From NCBI GenBank assembly GCA_030737875.1, contig CM060915.1, positions 362,325,863-362,389,862 of the forward strand: 64,000 bases of DNA, read 5' to 3'. This DNA comes from Allium sativum (lineage: Eukaryota; Streptophyta; Magnoliopsida; Asparagales; Amaryllidaceae). The translations under genes and the position numbers were made by a program. This document shows positions 22,543 to 35,225 of the stretch, one piece after another (the stretch's first letter is position 1; each line of letters starts with the position of its first letter). The notes beneath the pieces were generated by a model that was not told the origin of the DNA, made no database searches, and saw only the letters and a program-made list of their open reading frames with translations.

Positions 22543-25500
22543 CGGATTCTCCTAAAACCGGAGCCGTTGGGTTCGTATCGAAAAGAGCTTTCTAACGAAT
22601 ATTAGAGATTTGAAATCTAACGACTGGATTTGGAATTATGTCCAAATCAAATTTGGAAAAGGCCGCTGTAAGTGCAGTTCGATGACCGTTTATGGAAATC
22701 GGCTGTACGGGCCTTGATAAAATTACTAAAAATAGTAATAATTTGTGTAATATCATAAGAAATGATTTGGAAAGAATTGGGATGAAAAATTCCATATTGG
22801 AAAAGATAAAAATAGATTTTTATCGAAATGAACTAGTTTTGAACTAGAATTATAATCCATTTATTTTTGAAAGAAATAAACTGGATTTGAAAGGGTTTTA
22901 AAAGTAACTAGGATTTCCAATAATTGAATTGGAATGGATTTGAATCAAAATTGTCTTTGGAATATTTCGATGTTGGATTTGGTGATTATACAGATATTGT
23001 TATGGAAATTTGAAAGATATATTTATATCGTTATTTGCAATACGATATTTGTTGGTCGTAGAATTTGATATTGGATATAAGCCGATATATTTTCTATTTA
23101 GAGCCTTGTATTTGATATCAAATGAGACTTGGGTTTGTCGTGAATGGTGTCTTCATTAACACTATTCTTAAACCCAGTTGAGAAAAGGATTAAATCTTTT
23201 ATATAAATTTAATGAAGTATACCAATTAATTAATATTTAATTGGAATTGAATTGGAATTGATTTTCGTGTTTATCTTGAACGGTGTTTTAAATAACACTT
23301 GTTCTTTAACCCGATAATTAATGGAATGTGAATTGGGTTTGTTGTGATGTGAACTGTTTTTTAACGACATTCGTTCTTTAACCCGATTTACAGTGAAATG
23401 TGATTTGGAATTTATAAATCTTTTGTTAAGATTTAAAGGAGATTTTCCAAAGTAAAGTTTTCCAATTTAATAAAATAAATTGGAATGGAATTCGATTTGG
23501 TAATAATCGAAGTGAATTTCTGTGGAGGAAGACTTCTAATATATCTGGAATTTAAAAGGTGTTGTCGTTATTCCATTTATATTATTAGTCGGATATGGAA
23601 GTTTATATCGATTATATATATCGATTTGTTTTCCATGAAGATTCCATCGTTAATGGAATGTGATTTTGGGTTGTCGTGAATGGTATCTTTAATAATACTG
23701 TTCTTAGACCCAACGGAGTTAAGAAAATCAATAACTAACTGGTTATTAGTTAAGTTGGATAGTTTCTTGGGTATTGATCTGATGTTGGTTTCGGCCTTCG
23801 GGGTTAACACTTAGGGAATTATTCACTTGCTAAGGCTGATGGAACAGAATGTGATTTTGGGTTTATCGTGAACCGTGTTTTAGATGACACTAGTTCTTTA
23901 ACCCAGTTAAAGATAGGATATTGATTGTTGGGAAGATTAAAACTAAGTGGAGTTTTAATGAATCTTTAATTAGATTGAAATGATCGAGAATGGAGTATCA
24001 CCAGTTTTGCTCCAAAGCGATAGTTAAATCTTTAATTGGATTTGAACGTGAAATGGTAATTGAATTTACTGATCACACCGTGGTGTTAGATATGAAGTAT
24101 TACCAGTTTTACTTCATGGGATGAATAGGTTCGGATTGGGAAATTAAAACAAATGATTACTTCGGTAAGGTTCGTTAATCCCGACTAGTTTGGATAAACC
24201 ATAACTTGGTCTGAATTGATATTCAAAAGAAGATTAAAGATTAAATTTAAAGAATTTATCTTTGATAAAATTAATGGGAACCTTTACCAGAGTATAAGAA
24301 TATTTGAATAAAAGAATATTCAGAATTTGAATGAGGTGTATGTTGTGTTTGTGTAACACTTGTTTATTATATATGCGAGTTATTCAGAAAGACCGGGTTT
24401 ATCCCATTCTGAATAACTGATTCGACGATGTGTCGAGGACAAAGACGGTGGTCGAAGACCGGAGGTCTTCACATCGTTTAGATAATTACTGATGATCTTG
24501 ATTGGGCTGTACACCCAAGAGGAGGGAATCAGTTGGTGATCGTCCGGACGTACTTGGAGATCGATGGATATGCGAGGTACAAGGTGCCTCCGGTTTCGTT
24601 CAGACCCGGAACGGACTTGTAAATGGACTGTGTGTTTGACATTGGATATCATTCTGTGTGATTGATGGATATCGGTTGCATGGAGTGGTTTGCCTGTGTG
24701 GCATGCTAAGATGCAAATGATCAAGGCTTCTGTTGAAAAGAAGAGTCTTGTGGTTGATGATCAAAGCACCGCCTGTGTGGCACAGCTTTGTGTAGCGTTA
24801 ATTCGCGAGCCTCACATCCCGGTTGTGAACCAGAAACAGGAGAGGACATCAGGGAGGGCATGCGTTTCCTTCTAGCTAGAAGTGGCATCAGTGGTTTTAC
24901 ACGCCCTGACGAGTTTGACTTATGTGGTTGTTGGATTGCGAGGTTCCTAGGATATATCGGTGACTATGTGGAGCCGATGGAGTCATAGGACTCATTTACG
25001 CCCCAAAGGGCGGGGAAACGCAGTGTTCAGGCATTTTAATGCACATCGGTGGACTGGCCCTGATGATCCAAAGGTCACTCGAGCTCTGACCTGAGGGGCG
25101 GGCTATAGCGTCTCGAAGCGGTGAGGACGATCCCTTGCCTCGGTTCACAGATGGAAATCCCACTTCCAATATGTGACTTTGCGGTTTTGATTGTAGAACC
25201 TATACATGGCGACATAGTGGTATGGGGCACTTATGCCGTTTATGATTGATACTTATGATTGAAATTGTTTTGACACTATACACTTATAGTAATAATAAAA
25301 GATGAAATTTAGCATATCAAGCATTCTTTGGCTATTATAAGGTAAAACCCTATCCTCCGGCTTGTGTTGCATTGTGTGATGTGACCTGGGTCTTATAATA
25401 GCTTCATTGTTCTTTATTTAGCATTGCACTGTTGTTTTATGCACTGGTATTCTTGGGAGGAACCCGTTCCGTGTTATACGGCGTGGTCCCTTGATTTACC

Positions 25501-25954
25501 TAACTTTAAAATAAAGATTAATAACTGTTTTAGTTCTCACACCAGTCACGTGACTGACCTGGAGTTTATTGTTTTAACTTAAACTCTAGGTTCCCCTATT
25601 TTCCACAAGGGCAGCTAGTAGTTTTGGTTTTGCAGATTTATATTCACAGGAATCTGGTTTACAGTTAGAATGATATCCGGAAAGCTCTGTATCTGTATAT
25701 CTCTTTCAGTTGTGTATTGTATTATTTTTCCGCTGCAATGTAATGTATTGTAAATCTCTGATATTTATTGAATGTATTTTATTCATTCATACTCTGTATA
25801 TTCTTGTATTCTGATGTGATTGTTGTAATAAGCAATGAAATGTTCTTCTGTTTGTGTTTTGATTTGTTGTGTTCTCAAAACAATCAGAGGTTTCGAACGG
25901 TCTTGGTCGGTTTAGCGATCGATTCGGATCGAGCGAAATTTTCAATTGTTACAC
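22543..25954 (+). mobile_element. Giant gypsy LTR LF4, inverted right copy, truncated
   Basis: Inverted relative to 17412-20216 over almost its whole length, with roughly 85-90% similarity by eye. For example the frames at 19964-20167 and 22592-22795 on opposite strands differ at about 8 of 67 residues. It ends in TTGTTACA at 25954, the LTR edge, and begins at 22543 in mid-LTR, directly against the end of the left copy. A CAGTCACGTGACTG palindrome lies at 25543-25556. No coding genes. Confidence 0.6.
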
Positions 25955-26458
25955 AATCGATACCCCGGAAATCATTCAACTTAACTAATCTCTAGTCAGT
26001 TTCTTATTTCTATAATTCCATTTAAATTCGTAATTCAAACCCCGAATTCCTTTATGATATTTTATATGCAAAATATTTACTTTAATTTATTTTCCACATA
26101 GAATGTGAATAATATTTCTTTATAAAATCAAAGCAGTTTGATTTCGTATTTTAAAACCATACCCCAAATTCAATTTCTTTTCATACTTCTATTTATAGAA
26201 TTTTCATATAAAAACTTATTTTATAGTTCTAACACTAAAATCTCATTTAATTCCCTTTGAAAATGTAAGTTCAAATTCCATTAAAAACATTGGTGTTAAG
26301 ACCGATTTTCACTCCTTTATATAAATTCAGATTTATATATCCAATAATAAATATTTTGTTTTATTTATAAACATCATTTATAAATTTATCTTTCCAATTT
26401 ATATATGTTAAAATAGATTTTTATTTAATATCTACTTTAAATCCATATCATGTTATAT

Positions 26459-26491
26459 CCGTGTGCGAAGCACGGGTGTAAATCTTCCTAA
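26459..26491 (+). mobile_element. Possible Helitron 3' terminus
   Basis: A short GC-rich hairpin (CCGTG 26459-26463, CACGG 26471-26475) in AT-rich DNA, followed 12 nt later by CTAA (26488-26491) and then T. This fits the plant Helitron 3' pattern of a hairpin, a short spacer and CTRR before a T. I could not find the 5' end or any Rep/helicase coding sequence, so at most this is a non-autonomous copy. Confidence 0.4.
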
Positions 26492-26509
26492 TGTAAAATT
26501 CTTTTTTTA

Positions 26510-26725
26510 TAAAATTCTATTCATTTTCCAAATATTTCCTTTTATAAAATTCTTTACATTTTACAAATATTACCTTTTATAATTCTATTTACTTTCCAAA
26601 TAAATATTCCTTTTATAATTCTATTTATTTTCCAAATAAATATTCCTTTTATAATTCTATTTATTTTCCAAATAAATATTCCATTTATAATTCTATTTAT
26701 TTTTCAAATAAATATTCCTTGTATA
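26510..26725. repeat. 36-bp AT-rich tandem repeat
   Basis: About six copies of a TTCCTTTTATAATTCTATTT + ATTTTCCAAATAAATA-like unit with few differences among the central copies. Confidence 0.85.
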
Positions 26726-29389
26726 ATATCATATTTATTTCCTATAAATATTTCATATTCAATATACACTTTGAAAATTCCCTTTTTACATTCCATTAAT
26801 TCTTATGGTATTTAAATTACCAATTAACCAGACCAGTGTCAACATAATCAATCACAGGTTTTATATCACAATATATGAAAACAAACAGTATTATAAACAT
26901 TAAGGAATCCAGTTGGATCCCTCCAACCTATTTCCCTGCATCACAGATGTTAAACAATATAAATAACATCGATTTCATTTCAATATGAAATATTCTGATA
27001 AACAGAATGAATATTTGATTAACGATATATATATATATATATATATATCGTTATCTATAATTTCAACCAATAAATCAACAATTCAACCAAACAATCCACA
27101 CACAGCAATCAATCATCATTTATCAATACTAGATTATATTTATAAAAATATAAACTGTACAGAGTTAGTAAGATTTACACACATTGGACAGTTATCATCA
27201 AATAACGATCATTGATTTGGATCCAGCAATTTATTTCGTTATAAATTGTAACGAGCTCCAATTCACTCCGAATCGGCTCCATTGTGAAGCCACCGTCCAA
27301 ACGATCCTAACGGATCCATTTTTTTTTTGAATTTTGATTATGTATGATAAAGTTATAGCATTTACAAGTTAATGCACTATTTAGACTAGAATTAAATTTA
27401 TTTAATTAACAATCGGGCCTCACCCTTATTCTCACCTATCCCATTCAGTCAATATCGGCATGCCAAGAATCCATCCTTCTTCCCCAAATGTTCGAACGCA
27501 GTTTCATGGCCATTACCGATAATTTCAAGGATCCATTCTCCCTCTTTACTTCATAGATTCCAAAACGACCCCTACCATTGAACTCGCCTAGGATTCCTCT
27601 ATGCAATCATCACAACATCATAACTCTCTACATCTTCTTCCACAAACCGAACTCGCACTCTTCCCAATACTACACAGTAACTATCGACACCAACTTTCAC
27701 AGAACAACCCTAAAGTATGCATACAGACCCTATTTCCCCCCTTCTCCCTGAATCCAATGCTCATAATTGATCGTCGTCCTCTCCTGCATTCGAACAGCTC
27801 ACGACAAAAACCTCAGCAAAAGCATCGACACAAATTTGTTTTGATTCCAACAAAAATCTTCACTCAACTGTTAATTGCTACCGCAAACTCAAATACATCA
27901 ACCAATTCGCTTAACAAAACTTAAAACTTTCAAATTCTTGAACCCCAAATCACAGAACCACAATACTAACGAACAGAAGAGTGTTCGATCCTTTCAAATC
28001 TTATATCAAAATGAAGAGAAACTATTGAGCATCTCATAAGTAATTTTTTCATGAATTATAGAATTTATTTTGAATTGTATTGATTTTCCAAATATTTATG
28101 AATTTGTGGTCAACAATAATGGTAACGGCGGATTTTTATTGACCAAAGAATGTCTTTGTTTAGGGCTTAGGAGGTAGGGTGTTTATAGAGGAGAAATAAT
28201 ATATTTATATTCATTATTATATTTATATTTAATTAACCGCTGTTTATATTTGTTGTTAAAAATTCCTATGATCACAAACAATATCAAAAAATCATGAAAA
28301 TGGGCATGCAACTACAGTTTGACATTACGGACCCAACGAATTTGGCTTCGTCGAATTCCGAGTCCGTTTGCTCACACAGCGTATTTTTAAAGTCAAATTA
28401 TCGACTGTTTTCACATTAAAATTCCGTACGGCCACATACTGACTCCAAAAATCATGGAAATTGAAATCTAACAGTAATTTAATATTCCGGATCCAACAAA
28501 ATTAGTTTCGTCGAAAACGGAGGTCATTTACAAAAATGGCTATTTTCTAAGCTCTAAATAAACCCATTTAAATATTAATATATTTAAAAATAGTTAAATT
28601 AAATATTAATAAATTAATATTATCGTATATATGCACAATAGATTATTATACAGCTCCAAAATATTCTTATCTGAATTTATAACTCGATATTTCAAATCCA
28701 GTGTTAAATCGATATCCAATTTATATTAAAAATCCTTTTATAATATAAATATATCGTTATAAATTATAATGGAATTCCATAGCAACTTTTCGAAAATTTG
28801 ATTAGGACATAACTCAAAATCTACACAATGAAATCTTGATTTTTCTCTTCTATTAGAAAAATATACTTCACCGGCTCCCAACGTTTCTTGCTTCACAGAA
28901 ATCCGATTTAAAATGGATTATGTATATTCGTTTAGATTTCGAATCGCCAAATTACGAACTGCTACGCCATTTCAAGCTCAATTATAATTATAATATAGTT
29001 ATATGTTCAACTGTCGTTTATATAATGTATTCGTTAATATAATTCAACTCTAAACTGAATTATATATTCTAAATAATCTAATTCACATAATATTGTGAAT
29101 TCTACTATTCTCTGACTATTCTGGAATTTAAATATATTATTTAATTGTTATATTTATTAAATATTCAAAGTTATTTAATTTAAACCATTTAATTACAAAA
29201 TAATTATTTAACTCATTAAATAAAATTAATTATTAAATCCTAAAAATACGAGTCGTTACAATGTTGGTAGTGATGGTTTTGATGACAACAGATTTGTTTC
29301 AATTATAATTATTATAAAATAATATATACTAACACTGTTATCTAGAATATTAATATATATATGTATATATATATGTACATACAGGAAAT

Positions 29390-29406
29390 CTATGCAGGTA
29401 ATGATT
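29390..29406. repeat. LINE target-site duplication, left
   Basis: 17 bases, CTATGCAGGTAATGATT, identical to 33561-33577. It is followed by a T run that is the LINE's poly(A) tail read on the plus strand. Confidence 0.93.
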
Positions 29407-29412
29407 TTTTTA

Positions 29413-30700
29413 TGCATACAAATTGGACTCGTACAATTCTGTATATGTGGTCCATTTCCATTCATTCCCTAATTAACAAAACAAACTTTAATTCACTATT
29501 ATTCTAGTAAATTCTAATTCATTTCAATTTTTTTAAACAAAAGGAAAATATAATATAACAAAAGGGCGAATCTAGCCGTTCTCCAATGGCTCACAAAAGC
29601 AGTAACTGTAGAAAGTAGATACCGTGCATATATACAAACAATAGAAACAAAAAAAATAGTGAAACCATTGAGTAACAACAGCCGGCTCGAAGGCCTAAGG
29701 AACACAAACAAGCAGACAAGGCAGGCGAATTCGCAGTATTCATATGCCATAAGCAATATCGACGTTGAAGTCTCGAAGTCTCTACAACAGATGAACAAAG
29801 GGTCAGTACAACAAATGTGCCCTCCAAAGAAGCCAGTTGTCGTAGGCTGGAAAGACCCAACCTAACGCTTCGACTGCTTCCTCTCTACAACTCACACCAA
29901 TCCACCCGAGAGACAGCTCCTTCTTCCATATTGAATCCCAGGAATGGACGATACCCATGAACATAAAAATCCAGGTCCTACAGCACTAGCAAACAACATA
30001 AAATACAAAACAAGGGGAAAGGGGAAGAGTGTAAATGTGAAGACAAAACGAAATTGCCTCCCAACAAAGGAATCAACAGATTCCCTCCCTTGGAGTAGTT
30101 GGTACCTCAGATATACCAAAGTTACTTGTTAATCTCTTAGAGTGGGAACCAATGACTCCCTTGAATAACCTACCCCGGAAAGCTAGGAAAACATCATTCC
30201 TAACTCTTCGGATGATAGTAGGGGGATCCATAGGCACTTCATCGAATATTGCTTTATTCCGTAAGAACCAAATGTGCTAGTGATAAGACAAGGGATCAGT
30301 CAAAACAGAAACGAGCAATTTAATTTACTTGAGATGCCGGTCCACCAGATTCTCAAAAAATCCAAAAGCGAAGACACATTACCTTGGAAACAAACCAAGT
30401 TCCCAAAGTCTGACTTGGCACAAGAGCCAAAGAAGAACAAAAGAGACAAGGATTCCAGAGAACCAAAGTTGCAACACCTACAACGAGAAACGATCAGGAT
30501 GCCTATCCTCTAAAGGTTGTCATCCAGTGGTAATCCTTCATGCAGGGTTCTCCGCATGAACAATGAGACCTTTGGGGGAATTCATACATCCCAGATGAAG
30601 GAGAAGAGAAAAAGGCGAGGTGCCAGAGACCTTGTCGAATTTCATGTTACCCTAATCGAGAAGAGACTACCGTCCAATAAGTTCCATCCACATGTAATCT
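29413..30700 (-). other. LINE ORF2 end and 3' untranslated region
   Basis: Degenerate minus-strand sequence between the readable post-RT region and the A-tail. A stretch near 30130-30260 still reads like the ORF2 C-terminal (zf-RVT) region of plant LINEs. The frames at 29514-29860 and 29892-30119 have no domain that I recognise. Confidence 0.45.
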
Positions 30701-30710
30701 GATAATGGCT

Positions 30711-31064
30711 TCACAGATGGCTCCGTTTCAACAAATCACTAGCATAGGATGGGACACCAGTGAAATTCACGCTTGAAAGCCTGTGGTACTTGGTATAAAG
30801 GAACGTCCCCCAAAGGGAGTCGTTCGCCCCAAACCTCGCCCTTAACTTGCAAGGAAAGGCAGTACAAATGTCCTTAGGGTTATAGAGTCCCAACCCTCCC
30901 TCGCTCTTTTGATGACAAATGGTATTCCAGGAAACCCAATGATGATGAAGCACATTGTCCTTGTTACTCCTGAAAAAGGATGACGCCAAAGACCAGTAAG
31001 AACGAAAGAAGGAAGAGGTGGGAGTCATATCAGCAAAGACATGAGATCCAATAGAGTCTAACAC
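30711..31064 (-). pseudogene. LINE ORF2, post-RT region
   Basis: 117 residues with VSWNTICHQKSEGGLGLYNP, the W-D-K-IC-PK-EGGLG segment that follows RT in plant L1 ORF2 proteins, then a W-KY-type stretch. It is separated from RT by frame breaks. Confidence 0.85.
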
Positions 31065-31355
31065 GGACTTTATTAGAACAAGTCTTCATGCCTGAGAGAG
31101 AAGAGACACATTCAACCGAATGATCTTCCCCCTGGCTTTGTCGGTCAGGGGATCGAAAATGGCGTTAAGCTTCCTACCTCGGTATAGAACAATACAAAGA
31201 TAAGGTAAAGGAAGAGAGGCAACCCTGAATCCGGTGAAGGTCTAAATCCAGGAAGATCTGATCGCAGACAAACCATTTCCGGGCACAATGCAGCTCTTGT
31301 TGGAGTTAACAAGTTGCCTCGAGCCACTCTCATGAAGCCGAATAAGGCAAACAAT

Positions 31356-31613
31356 CTAGCGGATAGAGCAACAACTACCATTCACGAAAATGATTATGTC
31401 GTCAGCGAAGGATAAGGATGAAATAAGAGGGCATCCCCTAGGGATGCCAAATATATGAATCAGCCCAGCTATCGTCAGTGTATGAATACCATGAACTAAC
31501 GCCTTGGCAACGATCACAAAAAGAGATGGGTATAGGGGTCTCCCTGACGTAGACCCCTTCCTACCTTGAAAAACCCGTTGGTTAATCCGTTGATGAGAAA
31601 TAGAAACTAACAA
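31356..31613 (-). pseudogene. LINE ORF2 reverse transcriptase fragment
   Basis: 85 residues containing GRPLYPSLFVIVAKAL (decayed G-PLSP-LF) and SFADDIIIF, the catalytic box of plant L1 RTs. Upstream RT blocks are scattered in other frames to about 32700. Confidence 0.87.
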
Positions 31614-32784
31614 TTGGGGATCAAACGCCAGGTAAGATCAATGAGGGATTCCGCAAAACCAAATGCCCTCAGAACCTTGATGACGAAGAACCAAGACATG
31701 CGATCTCAAGCCTTTTCCATATCAAGCTTAACGACCACATTAGAACCCCATACTTTCTTGTCGATCTAAGAAACCTGCTCTTAGGCTAAAATGACATTAT
31801 CAGTAATCAAGCGTCCTTTTTTCATACCCAGCTTGAGTAGTAGAAACAATACACTTAAGAAATGGTGTTAGACAAGAGGCTAGGACCTTCGAAATAACCT
31901 TGTTAGAAAAGTAACATAAGCTAATCGGGAGAAAATCCGTGCAAGAGCGAGGATTATCACATTTGGGAATAAAAATCAAATTGGTGGAAGTACACCCTAC
32001 TGGTAGATCTCCACCAAAGAAAAGAAAAAAACGAATGGCAAGGCAGACGTCTGCCTGGATAATCGGCCAAATACTTCGAAAAATGACCCTGTTGAAACAA
32101 TCTGGCCCACTCGCACTGTCCTTACTAAGAGCAAAAACAAAACACAGATTTCCTCCGAGGAAGGAGGTACAGCAAGATCAGAGGTATTCATCAGAAGGAC
32201 CAATCTAGGAATGAAAGCGAGAAGGATCGGGTTGGAGACCGACATCGGTTGAGTGCCAAGAAAATATTGGAAATGGGAGAGGATAGTTTCTTTGACTTCG
32301 TTTGGCGTAGAAGTCTAGGATTGGTCAGGACGCTGAATTTGATGTATCGTAAGAAGGTTATTTTTCATACGAATGGAGGAATGGAAAATTTTGGAGTTTG
32401 TATCTCCTTCAACAATCCACTTGACCCTCGCTTTTGGCGAAGATAGTCATGTTCAAAACGTCCGACAGGAAGGCCAGTTGGGCATGTTCCCACGCCTCCT
32501 TATTCGTAGAAGAAGGATTCTCATCAAAAGACGATTCTACGAGAACAAGAATTTTTTCGTTCACCCAAATGCATTCAAAGATATTCTAGATAACCAGAAC
32601 ATTCCACGCCTTAAGGCAAGCCTAATGACGCTTTAGCTTACAAGAAAAAACATCACACGGGGAACCATGAACATGGGAGTTCCCGAAATATGCCACCATG
32701 CTATGGAAAGTGTGGTGGGAACACCACATACTCTGGAACTAGAAAGAAGAAGGACAAGAAAGAAAAAAGGGGAACAATGCAGAA

Positions 32785-33186
32785 TCATCGGAGCATGATC
32801 CAAGAAGGTGAGATGAAATGAGAAATGGAGAAATTAAATGGAAGGGTGAACCAACCTTTCGATCCAAAAATTCTTCCAAGTTTAGAAAGAATTCGGTTTG
32901 GCGCGTCCTTGTTATTACATGAAGTGAAAGCCGAACCAATGAAAGAGACTTTAGAGAGACCCGATTTGACGGTGAAAGCATTGAAATCTGCCATCGCCAT
33001 GCAGTTAACGACATTTCCACTCCTCTTATCAGCTTGGGAGGCGACGACATTGAAATCCCTCCCACAAACGATGTCGAAAACCCCAAGCCAGATAGACAGA
33101 ATGTCAGACCAAAGGGCTAATTTCTCTCTCCTATCACAATTCGTATAAACATCAAAAATAAAGGATGAGGAAAAAGAGGGAATCAA
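32785..33186 (-). pseudogene. LINE ORF2 apurinic endonuclease fragment
   Basis: 133 residues: VYTNCDRREKLALWSDIL, then CGRDFNVVAS (normally GGDFN; the catalytic D and N are kept), then ADFNAFTVKSGL and GSAFTSCNN (normally G--FTW-N). The 5' truncation at 33560 removes the start of this domain. Confidence 0.87.
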
Positions 33187-33560
33187 ACATGCTACTGAGA
33201 GTAGCTATTTAGCATCGAAGATAAGGTGAAAGACAATGATTTTGGACCAAAGAATCCAAATATTTAAGAAACATTGGCTAAAACACCACCAAAGACAAGA
33301 GATAAGACCAGCTTGGTGATCGCCTCTAAACTCACTAAAGGTTCCAGGACCGTTACTAATAAGACAGAGTGCTTCTTAACAATGCTCTTGAGTCTAGCCA
33401 CATACGCATCATTACCTACGCCACAGACATTCTAGAAGAGGAAGTTTGCCATCGAAAAAAAACAATAAAAGACCAAAACAAAGAAAACGGATACCACAGC
33501 CCACCAGCGAAGAAGAAAAAACCACCAACCAACTTTAGTCTGACAACCCAGCATCATTAC

Positions 33561-33577
33561 CTATGCAGGTAATGATT
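33561..33577. repeat. LINE target-site duplication, right
   Basis: Perfect match to 29390-29406. Confidence 0.93.
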
Positions 33578-35209
33578 ATTGAAGACTATACAATGATTTC
33601 AAAGTAGAAGAGCTAAAGTTTCAAGATCATGATATCAAGAATTCAAGAATTCAAGAAATATAGAGTAATTGTGTCTAGATATATTGTTAAAACTTTGGTT
33701 AGCACTGAATTCTAATTTCAAACTTAATTCTGATTTTAAATTCCTTTTCAAATGATTTCAAAATCACTTCCTTGTTTTTAAATATATATTTCAAATGATT
33801 TCAAAATTCTCCTTATTTTAAAATTTATGCTTCTTTATTTTTAAAATATTCGAACTCCTGTTTTTTTTAAAATTATACTTCATATATTTTAACTCCTAAC
33901 TTAAATTAGTTTTACTTACAAATTTATTACTAATTTTATTATAATTACTTATGTTTTCAATCTCCTTTTTTATATTAAGTTTTAATATATTTTGTAATTT
34001 TATATTTATATTTTATTATTATTTTTAAAGTCATTTAATATATTTTTACTTAATATACTCTATTTCAATACAAAGGAAAATAGTTTGTTTTAATTTTGGA
34101 ATTACCACAATTTATTTAAACATTATTTGATTTAGTTTAAAATTTAATTATTAATTTTTCATGAAGGGTTACTGACATCGTACTTTATGTATGTCAACAT
34201 ACTTACTGTTCATTTGTTTTTAAAATTTTGAAAAGTTATGTGTATTGAATTCAAACCTTTTCTGAAAGGTTATGGCTTTAAGAAAACTGTAAATACCTTC
34301 CAAAATTTGATTTTTTTCAATTAATTTTCATATTCTTCTTCTTCTCTAATAATACAACCATTATTCATCTTAATTTCTTAACTTTCTGTACTTATACTCT
34401 CCCGATTTCAATAGAAATCATATCTTAATTTCTTCTTCTTAATCTCCCTGAAATTCAAGTGCCTCTCAAGAATCATAGGATGTTTGTAATCAAAGATCTG
34501 AAGATCAAGTCCAATCGAGTTAATACTACAAAAAAAAAATAAGAGAAGGGTGTGGTCATGTCCCATATAAAGTGAATGGGTGCGATTGTGTGACAAAAAT
34601 CGATTGGATGTAAAGTTATGGCCTAGAAATCAACTAAGTCTCGATGTACTTGGAATCAGTTGGGGTGTGACCTTATAAACCTGAAATCAAGGATTGTAAT
34701 TTAATATTTTTGAATAAAAATCCGCATTAAACGAGTGTTGTGTAGGACTGGATGTAGGGGAGTCCCGAACCAGTATAAATTCCTGGTGTGTACTTTCCTT
34801 TTATTGATTTTACTTTTGTTTTCTACAGTCTATGATTGATTCTGTGTTTGTTAATATTTGTGATCTGCATACTATTCTGTTTAATCCAAAAAGATTTCAA
34901 GAAGATAATAAATCTCATAAAACAATATTCACCCCCCTAGTATTTAATTTGCTTTAAGATCCTTAATCTGCATCCACAACAAAATATGTATATATATATA
35001 TTTATATATTTCAATGGAGGTTTTAACAATAATTCCAACTATAGTACTGACTCAAATACATCATACAATATACCAATTAATCCTGTCTTCGAATCTTCTT
35101 GTATTTGAACTATATTCTTCAATATTTTTCCTAACATGTTTGTTAGTATGTGTTACTGTCATTATATAGTTGTCATGGTCAAAACATCCGAAAAATAGAG
35201 GTTCTAACA

Positions 35210-35225
35210 ATCTCCCCCTTTTTTG
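35210..35225 (-). other. Polypurine tract of copia element
   Basis: Minus strand AAAAAAGGGGGAGAT directly before the LTR terminus TGTTAGAACC, the usual SIRE-type arrangement. Confidence 0.8.

Larger units (their letters stand above)
25955..29260 (-). mobile_element. AT-rich gypsy-type LTR fragment LF5
   Basis: 3.3 kb with an LTR-like right edge (ACGAGTCGTTACA at 29248-29260), a minus-strand TATA (TATAAA, 28182-28187) inside a CCTCTATAAAC context like that of LF1, and a GAACTGCTACGCCATTT stretch near 28963 that resembles sequence near the end of LF4. The left border is uncertain. It includes tandem repeats at 26510-26720 and a possible Helitron end at 26459-26491. The plus-strand frame at 27601-27924 is compositionally biased and has no domain. 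Confidence 0.45.
29407..33560 (-). mobile_element. 5'-truncated L1-type LINE
   Basis: 4.15 kb flanked by a perfect 17-bp duplication. It is oriented on the minus strand, with its A-tail at 29407-29412. It holds only ORF2 sequence: endonuclease (33186-32785), RT with FADD (31613-31356) and the post-RT region (31064-30711), then the 3' end. ORF1 and the N-terminus of ORF2 are missing, as expected for incomplete reverse transcription. It interrupts the copia LTR. Confidence 0.92.
29262..35063 (+). mobile_element. Solo Ty1/copia LTR, interrupted by a LINE
   Basis: It starts with TGTTGGTAGTGATGG and resumes after the LINE at 33578. Its U5 part contains the hairpin CTGGATGTAGG...CCGAACCAG (34748-34773) followed by TATAAATTCC, typical of SIRE-type LTRs. 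No primer site follows, so I take it as solo. TACAA occurs before it (29257-29261) and after a CA end at 35063 (35064-35068), giving a tentative 5-bp duplication. Without the LINE it is about 1.6 kb. Start and type are fairly sure; the exact end is not. Confidence 0.5.

Noticed and set aside
27601..27924. 107-residue plus-strand ORF
   Set aside because: Biased composition, no domain, inside an LTR-like block.
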